This document shows, in pieces, positions 34,138-44,685 of a DNA stretch of 64,000 bases (position 1 is its first letter; every line of letters starts with the position of its first letter). Source of the DNA: Apoderus coryli (taxonomy: Eukaryota; Arthropoda; Insecta; Coleoptera; Attelabidae); the NCBI GenBank assembly GCA_911728435.2, contig OU452211.1:9778428-9842427 (forward strand), read 5' to 3'. Both the position numbers and the translations under genes were made by a program. The notes below the pieces were generated by a model. It did not search any database and was not told where the DNA came from. It was given only the letters and a program-made list of their open reading frames with translations.

Positions 34138-35693
34138 GACAGACCCTTGAAATGTTGACGGTAGTTGAGGAATATCTTATCAAAATGAATTATTTTGACA
34201 GATTGACCCATAAGGTTCGCAAATAAAATGCCACACCCTATATGCTATCAAATATAAATAATAAATATCAAATATTCTGAAAGACAATGAAATTCCCTTA
34301 CAAATACAAAGATTTCCTAAATACAAGCAAAAGACAAATTGAATTGTTTCTATATTATATTTTAATTAGGTAGGTAGTCGTGACACTTCACTAAGCGTCA
34401 CGAAGCATTAAAATTATAATAATTGACATTTCATATTGCATGATTAACTATTAAAACGTTTGTTGCTTATTAACGAAAGAAAATAATTACTCAAATGAAG
34501 TTTTAATGAACTTGTGTCATTCGTTGTATCTAGTTAAATTAAAGAACTGATAGGTAGGTAGGTATACAAAGTTCATAAAAAGGTTATAATACGAAATATA
34601 GAAATCCCATCAGCAGTTTATAGTTCTGGTGTATCTTCCTACTTTTTCTAACAACGTTGGAAAATCTCAAAAGCAAAAAACAATAAAGAAAACAGGTAAA
34701 GTGTTTTCGAATAAGCTGAGTGTATGTTTACAATGGTAAGCAAGTACTCAAACAATAAAACAAGCATTGTAAGCTTTTATAGTTTCTGTTGTTCATGTTT
34801 ATAAAATTCCTTTTGAATGCAAAAATAATTTTAAAGCCTTATTAAGTATACTTATTGTAAGTTTTAAAAACATAAATAATTAATTAGTTTTTTTAATTAA
34901 CCCGGTGCCTTTTCAAAGTAAATATAAGAAAGAAAAAGTATAGTGTGAAACTCACATGAAATGACCATTTCCTACTCGTTTGATTTCGAATTATATTATT
35001 TATATTCTCTAAGTCCTGCTACAAAAACATGCCTCTCCCTGTATATAGGCTTCTCATTATTTTGTTATCAAATATTATACAAAACCCAAGACAACACCTT
35101 GTAGAAATGTTAACTATTAGCCCGGCTCTGGATAAGAACTATAAAAGACAGAGTAAAAAAGCTGTAACTCTATACATAGTAGCTATTATGTGCTTCCATT
35201 AATGCTGACCCAGATTGAATAACAAATTACCACAAAAATGGTGGTAAAAATAGCTGCAACATCATAGGCTGATGTCATAATATAAGAACAATTAGAAATT
35301 TAAAAATCGATTTAAAATGAGAAATGACGCATAGAATAGTTACACATTTTCCATTCAAAATAAGATAAAATTATATATAATATATGACTCCCATTTGAAA
35401 AACTTTCATCTGTTGTTTTTTTTTTAATCTATTTACCATCCCTTGTAGATCGAGACTAACTTTATTTAAAATTAGATTTCCGCTTACTTCTAAGGATCAC
35501 CATTGCATTGTCTTCATCAAGTCAATGTTCTTCTGACTGATTTTAAAATGGCATTTGCTCGTCACAACTAGAGATAATACGTCACCTACTGAGTAGAATA
35601 GAGTTTCAGATTATTTTTTGGCCTTAAAACTACTGAAGTCATATCTCTTCAAGGCAAATCTAGTAGCAACTTTCAAAAAATGAAGCCAAAGCT
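34138..35693. other. Non-coding upstream region
   Basis: Includes short TAGG runs (about 34,372 and 34,552) and a ccctgtata motif at about 35,037. No gene was recognised. Confidence 0.3.
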
Positions 35694-35906
35694 TCATTCG
35701 GTGTTCTGGAAGGCATCTTTGGTATTCCAAAAGGTTATATCATGGAAGAATTCCGTAGGTTGATAGATAGGAAAAGGAACAATTAGATTCTTAATGAAGG
35801 AACTTTCCAGCCCTGAGAGTTTCATTAAACAAAAGTCACAAATTTTTTGACTATAACTCTCAGCAGTAGAGCATGGCATGGCAAATATGCAATTTAGTTT
35901 TGACAT
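35694..35906 (-). other. Possible divergent short coding segment (weak)
   Basis: A 70-codon minus frame starts with ATG 68 bp upstream of the zinc-knuckle gene's ATG on the other strand. It contains CDFCLMKLSGLESSF. It could be a small gene or first exon sharing a bidirectional promoter, or chance. No homology is recognised and no clear splice donor defines an exon end. Confidence 0.2.
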
Positions 35907-35974
35907 TTTCTTGACATGTCACCAACGTCAAAAACTTTTGAACTTAAATTTATTCTTTATTATCAAAATTCAAA

Positions 35975-36415
35975 ATGAACGACGAATTAATGCAACACCA
36001 TTTCAGCGAAGTGATTTGTGCTCTGCAGGATAAGGAAAACTTTGAAATTTTCACCAAAATTAAACCGAACAGTGAGCCACGCGTACGGAAAACTTTATTT
36101 AAAATTGTAAATTTATCATCGTCACAAAATGAAGAAACCATTAGTGCAAATAATAACAGTGATGAGAATATAAAGCCAACAAATAATAGAACATGTGCAA
36201 AACAAATAAAAGTTGCACCGTATAGCAGCAGACCGTCATCTGCTATTGCAAAAAAGGAAATACGCAGTTTCTCGCCAAATGATGTAAAGAAAATTGCTGA
36301 AAGAATGTCGTTAAAAGAAAAATTGGATGAATGCAGATTTTGTGGACGATATATTTTGGGTGAATATCTCGTTATACATGAACGTAATTGTGAGAAAAAG
36401 TTTTTGGCACCTTAG
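35975..36415 (+). CDS. Small C2HC zinc-knuckle protein, probable intronless host gene
   Basis: A 146-residue frame starts in a good insect context (tcaaaATGaac) and ends with TAG at 36,413. The middle (about residues 48-100) is Ser/Asn-rich and probably disordered, with SRPSSA typical of low-complexity linkers. The C-terminus holds CRFCGRYILGEYLVIHERNC: C120, C123, H135 and C139, a C-x2-C-x11-H-x3-C zinc-binding pattern of the C2HC class seen in ZC2HC-type proteins. A polyadenylation signal lies 43 bp after the stop. No transposon motif is present, and the frame is clean amid decayed DNA. It is either a real single-exon gene or a recent processed copy. The partner and function are unknown. 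Confidence 0.7.
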   Translation: MNDELMQHHFSEVICALQDKENFEIFTKIKPNSEPRVRKTLFKIVNLSSSQNEETISANNNSDENIKPTNNRTCAKQIKVAPYSSRPSSAIAKKEIRSFSPNDVKKIAERMSLKEKLDECRFCGRYILGEYLVIHERNCEKKFLAP

Positions 36416-36457
36416 GAATTATTAGATATTTGTGAAATTTAAAAAAAATTATATCAT

Positions 36458-36463
36458 AATAAA
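36458..36463 (+). terminator. Polyadenylation signal AATAAA
   Basis: AATAAA lies 43 bp downstream of the stop of the zinc-knuckle gene, the expected position for a short 3' UTR. Confidence 0.55.
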
Positions 36464-36754
36464 GATTTTCATCAAAAATGTTTGTTTGGATATTTTACAA
36501 CAAGCCAAGTTCAAAGCAAATGTCCTTCACTCGCCCCTAACTGATTTAAAAATGTGTATGATTGCAAAGGCTATGTGTTGGACGTGGGTTTCTCAAATCA
36601 CCTGGTTGCAGCTGTTGATTAAGGGAAAAATGTATTTACAAGCTACGGACCTTTCAATTTGCAGCGGCTTTCACATTTCTGGCAGTCAATCCCTGAAAAT
36701 ACGCCATATACCTCAAAAGGTAGTTAGCACTCGACAACCTTTTAGAGAGCTTAT
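36464..36754. other. Coding-like stretch, unassigned
   Basis: On the plus strand, about 36,560-36,725 can be read as DCKGYVLDVGFSNHLVAAVD, a stop, then GPFNLQRLSHFWQSIPENTP. The composition looks protein-like, but I do not recognise it. It may be a transposon relic. Confidence 0.25.
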
Positions 36755-37130
36755 CAATCTGGGAATTCCAAATGCGAGTCCACATAGACTCCAAGAAATT
36801 TAACAACATTATCGTTAACGTGAAAAATCAATCCGCTCTGTTTTTGTAATATTAAGGCACACAAGGATTCGAACCATTTATCTGCCATGACAAATTTATT
36901 ATCGAGTTGTTTGTTGCTATTTTTGTTAGATTCATACAAAGTAGTATCATCCGCATACTGAATGATTTGAGTATCTCTAACAAAAGCGGATAAGTCATTG
37001 ACATAGAGCAAAAACAAAAGAGGGCCCAATATGGAACCTTGGGGTACCCCTATGGTTACATCCCGTGCATCAGACCGCTCTCCCTCGCAGTCAACTATCC
37101 CCTGTCGATCGCTCAGGTATTATGATAAGA
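36755..37130 (-). pseudogene. LINE RT palm fragment
   Basis: The minus strand reads YLSDRQGIVDCEGERS, then [20 protein letters not shown] and NDLSAF, then IIQYADDTTLYES with the YADD active site, and GLIFHVNDNVVKFLGVYVDS at the end. The sequence is open and intact over about 120 codons but truncated at both ends. It may represent the same family as the 39.2-39.9 kb piece. Confidence 0.75.
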
Positions 37131-37379
37131 ATGGAAGCGAGGGCAGCATTCAACTAGGCTGCGATGGTTAGTGAAAAATGTACCCACTCATCGGAGACAT
37201 AAAAAATTTGCATCGGGGATTGCATCATAAATATATATGCTCAAATTTAATTTCGACATAAATTCAAGGTGCATATCATGGATCAAGAGATTCTAAACCG
37301 AGACGGCATACGGACATTAAGAGGGATCACCTATTTTATAAGCTTGTAACAAGGTACGAATTATGGATCCATTAGATTG

Positions 37380-37650
37380 TATGGGTGTTTAAAGATAAGC
37401 CTAATCCAAGAAAAATGGTTCGCGATCAGGACTTCAAAACAAATTGTGGCATGTTTTTGCACAAACACCAGTCATGTGGCAACTGTACCTTTAGAAGAAC
37501 GCTCAATCCTAATTGGTATCAATCAATTTATTTGCTGGAAGTGTTTGGTGAAATAAGAAAGACTAACAACCGTTGTCGGATCATTCTCAATCATGACAAT
37601 GCGAGCCCTCACACATGTCGCTTAAAAATGCGTAATGTATTGGGAAAATT
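37380..37650 (+). pseudogene. Mariner transposase relic (middle part)
   Basis: The frame reads WVFKDKPNPRKMVRDQDF, NCTFRRTLNPNWYQSIYLLE, VFGEIRKTNNRCRI and ILNHDNASPHTCR. This matches mariner catalytic-core sequence up to the second Asp (HDNASxHT). The first and third catalytic residues lie outside the fragment. It differs in sequence from the full mariner at 16.8 kb and so belongs to another mariner lineage. Confidence 0.7.
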
Positions 37651-39239
37651 AATATGCATAGTATAGAAATGAAGTCTCGCACCAAATATATAACTTCTAT
37701 ACTTAAAACTTTGTTTAATTGCTTAAGAACTCTAAAACAGTATTACCAATGCCGACGTAATCTGCATCTTGGTGTAAGGCGCATTATATTTTCTAATTAG
37801 AAATGGTTTGTGTTATAATAATTATGTTTAGTTGAAGAATTGTAATTGTTTAAGCTCGTATTCTAAGCTTTTTGGTTTTCTGAATGCAGTTTTCCAAACA
37901 ATAAAACTTCATTCCAGCTTAATGTTTACAAATGTAAAGATACTAGATAAATCCAATTTTAAAATTTACTATAAAATTTTTACGCTGTCTGTAAAATGAT
38001 AGGGGGTAAAACCAATCGCGGAGCAGACTTCTATCCAAGCCACAAAAATTGAAAAGTTCCAAAATTTACTAGTTGGCTAGAAATTAGTCAACATTTATTT
38101 AGAAGTTTAATAAAAAATAGTATATAGTGGCCCAAGCTAAGTTCTTTCTTAAGAGAATTCATTCAGAATTCAAAGATATTAAACCGTTTCGCCGTTCCTC
38201 GAATTTAGTCGATTTCGTGTTTAGTCTATAACTTTTTTGTTTTCTAAATAATTAGTTTCTGAAGAAACGTCTTCATAGCAGTTTTTATGTAGAGAAAGTT
38301 GATATGATTTGTTTGTTAAGAGGGTCATTCGTAAATTTGGTTTAAAATTTTTGTTTACTTATGGAACACACCCTATATATTTTTACATTTTCTTGTAGAA
38401 AGGACTCTTGTAAAACACAAAAAATTTTCGAGTTTAAATTTGATCTTCGGCGGTCCAGGCTTGCTTGGTGTGAGACTAATTTAACACATAATTTTAGTTT
38501 TGAAAAATCAAGGGTTGACAAAATGTTATTAAGAAAAGTTATTCAGAATGAAAAATTGAGTAATTGTACAGAAGTTTCAAAATCCTAGGCCTACTTTGAT
38601 TTTTTGCTTTTTATTTCTTTTTTTTTTTTGCCTTACAAAAGTGCCTTTCGTGCATCAGATACTACAAAATGTTATTGAAGAAAGTTCTTCCGAAAGAGAA
38701 GGTGAACGGTTAAACATAGCGAATTATGTTGGCCCCAGCGAACTTTGCATATGATTTGCACCAGGAGGATGCAGGACAGTTTTCTGGTATTTCTGAAATG
38801 GAAAGTTTAATAAATATGTAGGTACTGGGTGATCATTTATAAACGCACACCCCCTTTAACTTTGTTGTTTAACCCTGAAGAAAATGTTAAATGCAAAATT
38901 TTTAGGGCTTAATGTAAACTATTTACAGCATATATTATCGTATATACCGCGTGTCCCAGTAACACGTTAAAAATCACAGTTATATATTTATTATTTTTTT
39001 AACACCCTGTATATTCTATTTTATTATTAAAGATTTATTAGAAATTATTTTTTCCTGATTCCAAAAATACCATATTTAATGGGTCTATCTTAAACGGTTC
39101 AATAAGAATTCGCAATAAAACAAAGCTGTTCCAAAAATTGAATGTATTTTAAGCAAAACAAAAACTTATTTTTTCAAATGAAGAACGGTTGTTAGTGTTT
39201 GAAAAAAATACTTATAACTCCTCCTCTACAGTATGGGTG
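37651..39239. other. Non-coding sequence with transposon-end motifs
   Basis: End-like motifs caccctata (about 38,367) and caccctgta (about 39,002) occur. No transposase or gene was recognised. Confidence 0.3.
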
Positions 39240-39945
39240 TATAATAATAATAATAATAACTCTTTATTGTCTAACAGGTGACAACCCAATTACAAGACAA
39301 TTGCTATGAATATAATATTATATAGTAAATACAAATAATAATAAATTTACAAAAGTAATAAGCTGAAGGTGACAGTAGCAAAAATACAATACAAACATAT
39401 AGGATCGTATGGATATATTTCACTGAGCAAGTACATGGAATCTATTGAATCATTTCCCCCAGAACATTCCTCAAATCACGCTTAAATCTGTTGGGATTCT
39501 CGTTGAAGTAATTAATGCTAGTATAGATAGAATAACTATTCCAGAAATTACATGCTTTGAAGATGGGAGCTCTTGTTTCATAATTTGCGTGCACCGGAGG
39601 TACTCTGAAGAGATAGGCACTTCTCGAATTGAACTGCGGAATATTAAACCGCAACATCTCAACACAATTGCGAACAGTCTATAAGACCATTAATCAGACC
39701 AAATATAAAACACTGAGAGGAAAAATGCCTACGCACCTCCAGCGATTGAAAATCAAATCTCTCCAATAGCAAACGATGGTCGTATCCCCGGGCAGGAAAC
39801 CTACCATCAATCTTGAAGGCTAGTCGTTTGATGAATTTTCGTTGAACATATTCTAGAGAGTTAACATAAACTCCATATATTGGAGACCAAGCAATGGCAG
39901 CATATTCAAGCCTTGATCTTACCATTGCGTTGTACAACACTATAA
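39240..39945 (-). pseudogene. 5'-truncated LINE, C-terminal RT domain and 3' tail
   Basis: The minus strand reads LYNAMVRSRLEYAAIAWSPI at about 39,938-39,880, then VYVNSLEYVQRKFIKRLAFK. After one frameshift near 39,658 it reads MLRFNIPQFNSRSAYLFRVP and continues to a stop near 39,442. This is the C-terminal domain after the palm of jockey-like LINEs. The 3' end is AATAAAG and a (TTA)n tract at 39,240-39,260. It is truncated at about 39,945, right beside a transposase relic. Confidence 0.75.
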
Positions 39946-39954
39946 GACAATCAG

Positions 39955-40560
39955 TATATTGTTATAGACAATAATATCCAGAAAGACAGTATCCGTCAAG
40001 AGCAAGAATTACACGTCTGTGCAGAAAATTTAGGGAAACCTCAAGTGTGAAAAGAAAAAGGCGAACAGTTCCTACAAACAAAGAAATGGATTTAAACATT
40101 TTGCTTCATTTTGAAGAAAACCCGCGAACATTGATTCGTAAAATATCTCAAGCTTTACGACAAAGAGGCTTCCAAAATAGATTCTCTTTCGAAAAGGTAA
40201 GAAAGGAACTCATAAAACATTCTTACAGACCCTATAAGATGCGAACAACGCAGCCATTATCTCCTGAACAGAAGCGAAAACGAGTTCAATTTTGCCAGCA
40301 AATACTGCAGAGAATCGGCGAAGATCCATAGTTTCTTCATAAAATTTTGCAGTCAGATGAATCCTCATGTTCAACCCGTGGAGTACCAAATAAGCAAAAC
40401 TATAGATTTTGGAACACTGATAATCCAAACTTTGTTAGAGAAGCACGATTTCAAGGAAAACAGACGCTCAACTTATTTTAGGGGACCGCATAGTAAGACC
40501 AAATATTTTTGAATGCACATTAACCGGAGAAACTTATCTAAATTTTTTGGAAACATATAT
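39955..40560 (+). pseudogene. IS630-Tc1-mariner transposase relic
   Basis: The plus strand reads KRKRRTVPTNKEMDLNILLH, FEENPRTLIRKISQALRQRG and then YRPYKMRTTQPLSPEQKRKR, the DNA-binding half of this transposase group. After a stop at 40,329 it continues KILQSDESS (first catalytic Asp region), FWNTDNPNFVREARFQGKQT and NGEKYLNFLETY-like residues by 40,555. The rest of the catalytic domain is missing. The first 30 codons upstream (SRARITRLCRKFRE) also fit the family in another frame. Confidence 0.65.
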
Positions 40561-41715
40561 TATTGTTCTTTTATTTGAAATTAATTCTCATCTTTCAAAA
40601 TGTTATGTTTGTCAGAATCATTATTTTCTAACCAAAATTTTTTTAATCTCTTATTTTGGTATGTTTACGTCTACAAATTATTTCCTCTTTATCGGAACAT
40701 TTTTCCAGTATCAAACTATGCCCCCAGTATCAAACTATGCCGACCTTTCGTGGATATATAGGACTTCATCAGGACTTAAAATAAAATTAAATCACTCATG
40801 GAAACTAAATAACTGTATGACTTTAGCTTTTAGGACTGCTTTAAGTTTATTTTTGCCACTGATGAATTTGAAATATACCGAGAAACGTCGTGCTGCTTTG
40901 TTACTAAATTTGTAGTTCGGCAAAAAAAACAGTAGATATTCTACATGAAAAATTTCACGGCCAAACGAATTGGTTTACAGCGAAGGAAACCTCCGCATTT
41001 GAACGAAAATAGCTCAAGCTACTTCTGTATGCGAAGCATTAGCATCTTTATTTTATAACTGAATCGTATAGTGGTAGCAACTATGCCACTACAACCCCTT
41101 TTACAAACCCCGATTTTCCCTCCCTCGTCGAATGTACTCTCTCGAGTCATAACTTGAATATAAAAAAAAACGAAATGTTATTCATGTAAGCGAGACTTGC
41201 TATTTCTTATTTGCATTTAAATGCATTATAAAAGCTCAGAGAAAATGCGAAAACACATCATATTATCTTGGTATATAAATATAGAGCGTGCTTTTCTCTA
41301 TATCATTTTAAGCCTCTTAAGAGTCGACATTTTGCAATAATCCACATAGTGAGTTGGTGGACTTTATCAGAAACCGGGAAAAGGTATTAACAACAAACCA
41401 GTGCTTATTAAAATGATTTATTCGTCGACCTATTTGGAACAAAAGAATTTAAAACGTTCACTGTTCTGTATTTCTAAGGCTGTATACAGGATGTCCAATG
41501 CTTAAGTAGAGAGATATTTTCCAAGCAGCTGGAAGACTGCTAAAGTTACAACCAAATGGATGACACATAAATTAAATAATACTACCTACTAGAGTTGTTA
41601 TGCCAGATAAAATAAAATAATCAATCAATAAAAGACTTGTGAAACATTTGTGAAAAAGAAAGTAGATTTAAAATCGGAAAGTTGGTATCAACGTTGGGCA
41701 CACCTTATCCTGCAT
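40561..41715. other. Unassigned, with a weak hammerhead-like motif
   Basis: The minus strand at 40,772-40,745 reads CTGATGA, A, GTCC..., GAAAGGTC, a degenerate relative of the hammerhead motif. A tandem duplication of ccagtatcaaactatgcc lies just beside it (about 40,705-40,741). No gene was found. Confidence 0.3.
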
Positions 41716-41738
41716 GGGGGGGGGGGGGGGGGGGGGGG
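41716..41738. repeat. Homopolymer of 23 G
   Basis: An uninterrupted run of 23 G in very AT-rich surroundings. It could form G-quadruplex structures or mark a sequencing or assembly problem. Confidence 0.95.
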
Positions 41739-41739
41739 A

Positions 41740-42260
41740 GCTACAAAGTGCAAATTATTGCTTTCTGATAGTTGAAAACCAAGCAACGGTAGATATGCCG
41801 AAGTTTGAAGCCGACCCAAAACAAAATTTCCACAATGTCTGGGTACCCACGCTACAATATCTCAGAAGTTCAACCATTGATCTATGTGTGCAGGTGTTTG
41901 AACAAGAGCCCTGTGCGCAAAAATCAATTAAAATCTTCTCTATTAGCCAAGCGACCATAAAGACCCTAAGTTCAAAAATATCCACATTAAGAACAGTGTG
42001 GAATTGACAAAACATTCTCTCCCGATGGAAAAACAATAATCTAACTCTGGTGTTGATCCCTAGCCAGAAAAATCATCTTCCTGACAAGAGAGGGAGCTGT
42101 ATGTTTATCGGCCCAGAATCTGGATGTTTTGCACATTCGAAGGAATTTATCGATCCGTCAAAATCAAAAGCCAGGCAGTTATTGGATATGAGCAGATCTC
42201 ATCTGCGTTGCTTGATGGGACTATAGCCTGACTGGGTCTTTTGGAAGATGCCTAATGCTG
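41740..42260 (+). pseudogene. LINE (R1/I-type) RNase H domain relic
   Basis: The plus strand reads VQVFEQEPCAQKSIKIFSIS then QATIKTLSS, matching the RNase H segment in which relatives have a catalytic Asp (FSDSQA) that is Ile here. VWNXQNILSRWKNNNLTLVL follows, then a degraded WVPGH region, RQLLDMSRSHLRCLMGL and a remnant of the C-terminal zinc-knuckle lead-in. RNase H at this position is typical of R1/I-group LINEs rather than jockey. It is inactive. Confidence 0.6.
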
Positions 42261-42599
42261 CTTGTGGCTAGAGGATGCTTATGTTTCCGGCCAGCCGAGG
42301 ATAGAAATAGATTTGCAACATTCGGAATAGCGAATCTAAAAAAAACTCACCTAGAAAAATAAACGACTTCATTGACTTGCTGAGATATAAAAACCAGTTT
42401 TTATTTTACTTTTTTTTAATATGGAACCTAAATAATTTATTAAATTCTTGTAACATAAAACTTTTGAAACAAAAATTGAAACTTAAACGTAAAACGACCT
42501 TAAAATATGCTAAATGGTTTTTGAGTTATCGTCAATACTGACAGACAGACCGAAAACACTTATCTCTGTTGAAATTAAAAATAAAATCATGAAACTAAT
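42261..42599. other. Non-coding spacer
   Basis: Contains gttatcgtcaatactgacag at about 42,524, a phrase common in 3' regions of insect LINE-like repeats. No gene was found. Confidence 0.3.
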
Positions 42600-42890
42600 A
42601 GCCTCCATATTACATATGGAGAGCTAGCAAATATTTATCAAACATCTAGCTGTTGTTATCGTATAACAATAATTGTTAAACCTTACCTTTATAAGTTACC
42701 GCAGTGGAAGAGTTTTTAATATGTTGCGGCAGGGCATTAAAAATTTTAACAGCCTTATAAGAAAAGGATCGCTGAAATAAGGGAGTCGAGTGTTGTGGAA
42801 TATTATAAAGATTTTTATTACGAGTTTCACGACGATGAATATCATCATGGGCTCTCTGTAATTTTTTTCATGTAATTACTCACGTCTGTT
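42600..42890 (-). pseudogene. LINE ORF2 C-terminal fragment
   Basis: The minus strand is open for about 85 codons reading DDIHRRETRNKNLYNIPQHS, TPLFQRSFSYKAVKIFNALP and QHIKNSS. It corresponds to the extreme C-terminal region of jockey-like ORF2 proteins (THxxxTRNKxxL...SFxYxGxxxWNxLPxxI). It ends against a mariner relic on the same strand. Confidence 0.65.
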
Positions 42891-42904
42891 AAACTTATTG
42901 ATTT

Positions 42905-43330
42905 TGCACTAAATGGAGTCGTTTCTGCTTAAAAACAGGGTCAACTCTGTCCAAGAGCTGTGAATAATATTCGCCGGTAATCGTTTTAGCCCTTCCAAGG
43001 TAATCGATATGAATGACACCGCGCGAATCGCAGACAACTGTGGCCATGACAGACCCATCTTAGCCTTCTTCGTTGCACCTTTACCTGTAGAAAACCACTG
43101 TTTCGATTGTTGGTTGGCCTCTGCGGTGGTGTGATGGATCCATGTCTCATCTATGGTAACGAAACGGCGGAATTCGTTTGGATTGCGGCTGAACATGCAA
43201 AATGCGATGCACTCGCTCAGTTGAGATGCCTACAGCTTCAGCCAACTCCCGCGCCTTCAGTATTAGTTCATCCAATATGATTCCATGGATTTTATAGACC
43301 ATTTCTGGCGTAATGACTTATTTTGGACGA
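42905..43330 (-). pseudogene. Mariner transposase relic (N-terminal to first Asp)
   Basis: The minus strand reads SGRPK, ILKAREIAEAVGISTERVHR, then MFSRNPNEFRRFVTIDETWI with the first catalytic Asp. It continues IHHTTAEANQQSKQWFSTGK and RAVSFISITLEGLKRLPANI in shifting frames. The second and third catalytic residues are missing. It is related to the relic at 24.6 kb. Confidence 0.7.
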
Positions 43331-43615
43331 CCTGACTTTTTAACCATTGAAATTGATGATGCAAGAGTCTTCATAGTCTTTATCAAGCCTCTTCTTGGTT
43401 TTGCAGCAAAAAGTAACGCTTAATCCAGTGGCGCACTAAAAAATTTCTTCTGGGAGGGGTCTACCCAATGTGCTACTTACTACATTCATAAACCCAGACA
43501 AAACAGGCATTAAAAGCACATTTGTTTCTTTTTTTTTCTTTGCGTTTCAGGTTCTTGAAAACAAGTTTTTTTTTTATTTTTAGCGAAAAGTTACATTTCG
43601 CTTGTCCAACTTTAC

Positions 43616-43655
43616 TACTACGTTTCGGCGATGATTTATCGCCTTCTTCAGGTCA
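43616..43655 (-). ncRNA. Hammerhead-like ribozyme motif (GTA type)
   Basis: On the minus strand: CTGAAGA (43,651-43,645), one extra A, a perfect 6-bp stem II GGCGAT/ATCGCC, then GAAAC and GTA (43,621-43,619). Helix I has only two clear pairs next to the core. All invariant core positions are kept, so the copy may still cleave, perhaps as a dimer because helix III is just AC/GT. The surrounding short element lies between two mariner relics; its ends were not resolved. Confidence 0.5.
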
Positions 43656-43734
43656 TATTAATATTATTTTTAAGTAACGTTTGGGAATTTTTGCACATAA
43701 TTTCAATATTGATACACTTGTCATACCGTGCAAC

Positions 43735-44400
43735 CAGCTTTTGAAATCCTTTCTAGAAGAAATCTGCCTGCCTGGACAACCCTTGCAGCACTGTCCTTTT
43801 GAGATCGTTCGCGTAGTCATGGCATTGGTATCCCAGATGCTTCTTCAAATTTAAGAATAAATGCAAATCACTAGGCGCAAGATCAGGGCTTTATGATGGA
43901 TGATCAACTTGTTCCCAGCCAAATGATCACACCAGTGTTTCAGTTTAATTTGTTGTGTGAGGCCTAGTATTATCATGAAGCAAAACGATACCCAAGCGTC
44001 TCACGATTTTTCGGGCAGAAATTGTTTGCTTAAACTTCACTTTTGAGTGATTGTTGTTGAAATGTATTTTTGTTTGGATTCTGGCGTAACGTAGACACCC
44101 AAGCCTCGTCGAGTGTTAATTCGGCATAACAACTCGTCACCTTCCCGGTTGTACCGCTCTAGGAATGTGAGAGAACTGGCTAAACGTTTGTTTTTGTGAA
44201 CTTCCGTCAGCATTTTCGGAACCCAAAACCTCCAAACGTTCTGACACAATTTCGTAAATCACACTTCTTGACATTTTAAGAAACTCACATCGACTGCTTC
44301 TCCACGTTTCCAAATTATTTTCAATCTTCTACATGGAATAATGGTGCTTTCGCTTAGAACCGTTGTCCAGCGTAGTTTGTGCGAAGCACATTTTACATAA
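43735..44400 (-). pseudogene. Mariner transposase relic (two thirds)
   Basis: Minus strand, in order: RWRFWVPKMLTEVHKNKRLA-like sequence at about 44,250, SLTFLERYNREGDELL, VTPESKQKYISTT, then after a deletion IVLLHDNTRPHTTN with the second catalytic Asp. Next come WEQVDHPS, SPDLAPSDLHLFLNLKKHLG with the third Asp, and the C-terminal KGFQKLVARYDKCINI near 43,745. The first catalytic Asp region is altered (RINTRRGLGV in place of RIVTGDETWV). Stops and an internal deletion show decay. It is a different mariner lineage from the 16.8 kb copy. Confidence 0.75.
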
Positions 44401-44685
44401 CCTCAAATTTGAATACCGACGGTGCTTGCAATACTTACCAAATTGTTGGTGTAGCTGAACACAAAACATCTAGTTTTGTATCTATTTTCTATATGTAATT
44501 GTGCACTGGCCTGGCAATTTCTTTTTCAATTCGAATCGCCTATTAAATTGGAAACCAAAATAGGATTCCCCATGTTTCTAAAAACTACTTGTTATGTTCA
44601 CTGAAGCAAGACTATACAGGAAATTCTCACTGTGAAGCTGAAAGGATTTCCATTCCCGCACCTAATATTTGAATATACAGGGTTA

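Noticed and set aside
38246..38275. gaagaaacgtcttc near 38.26 kb as another hammerhead copy
   Set aside because: It is a simple short palindrome; no CTGANGA-stem-GAAAC order is present.
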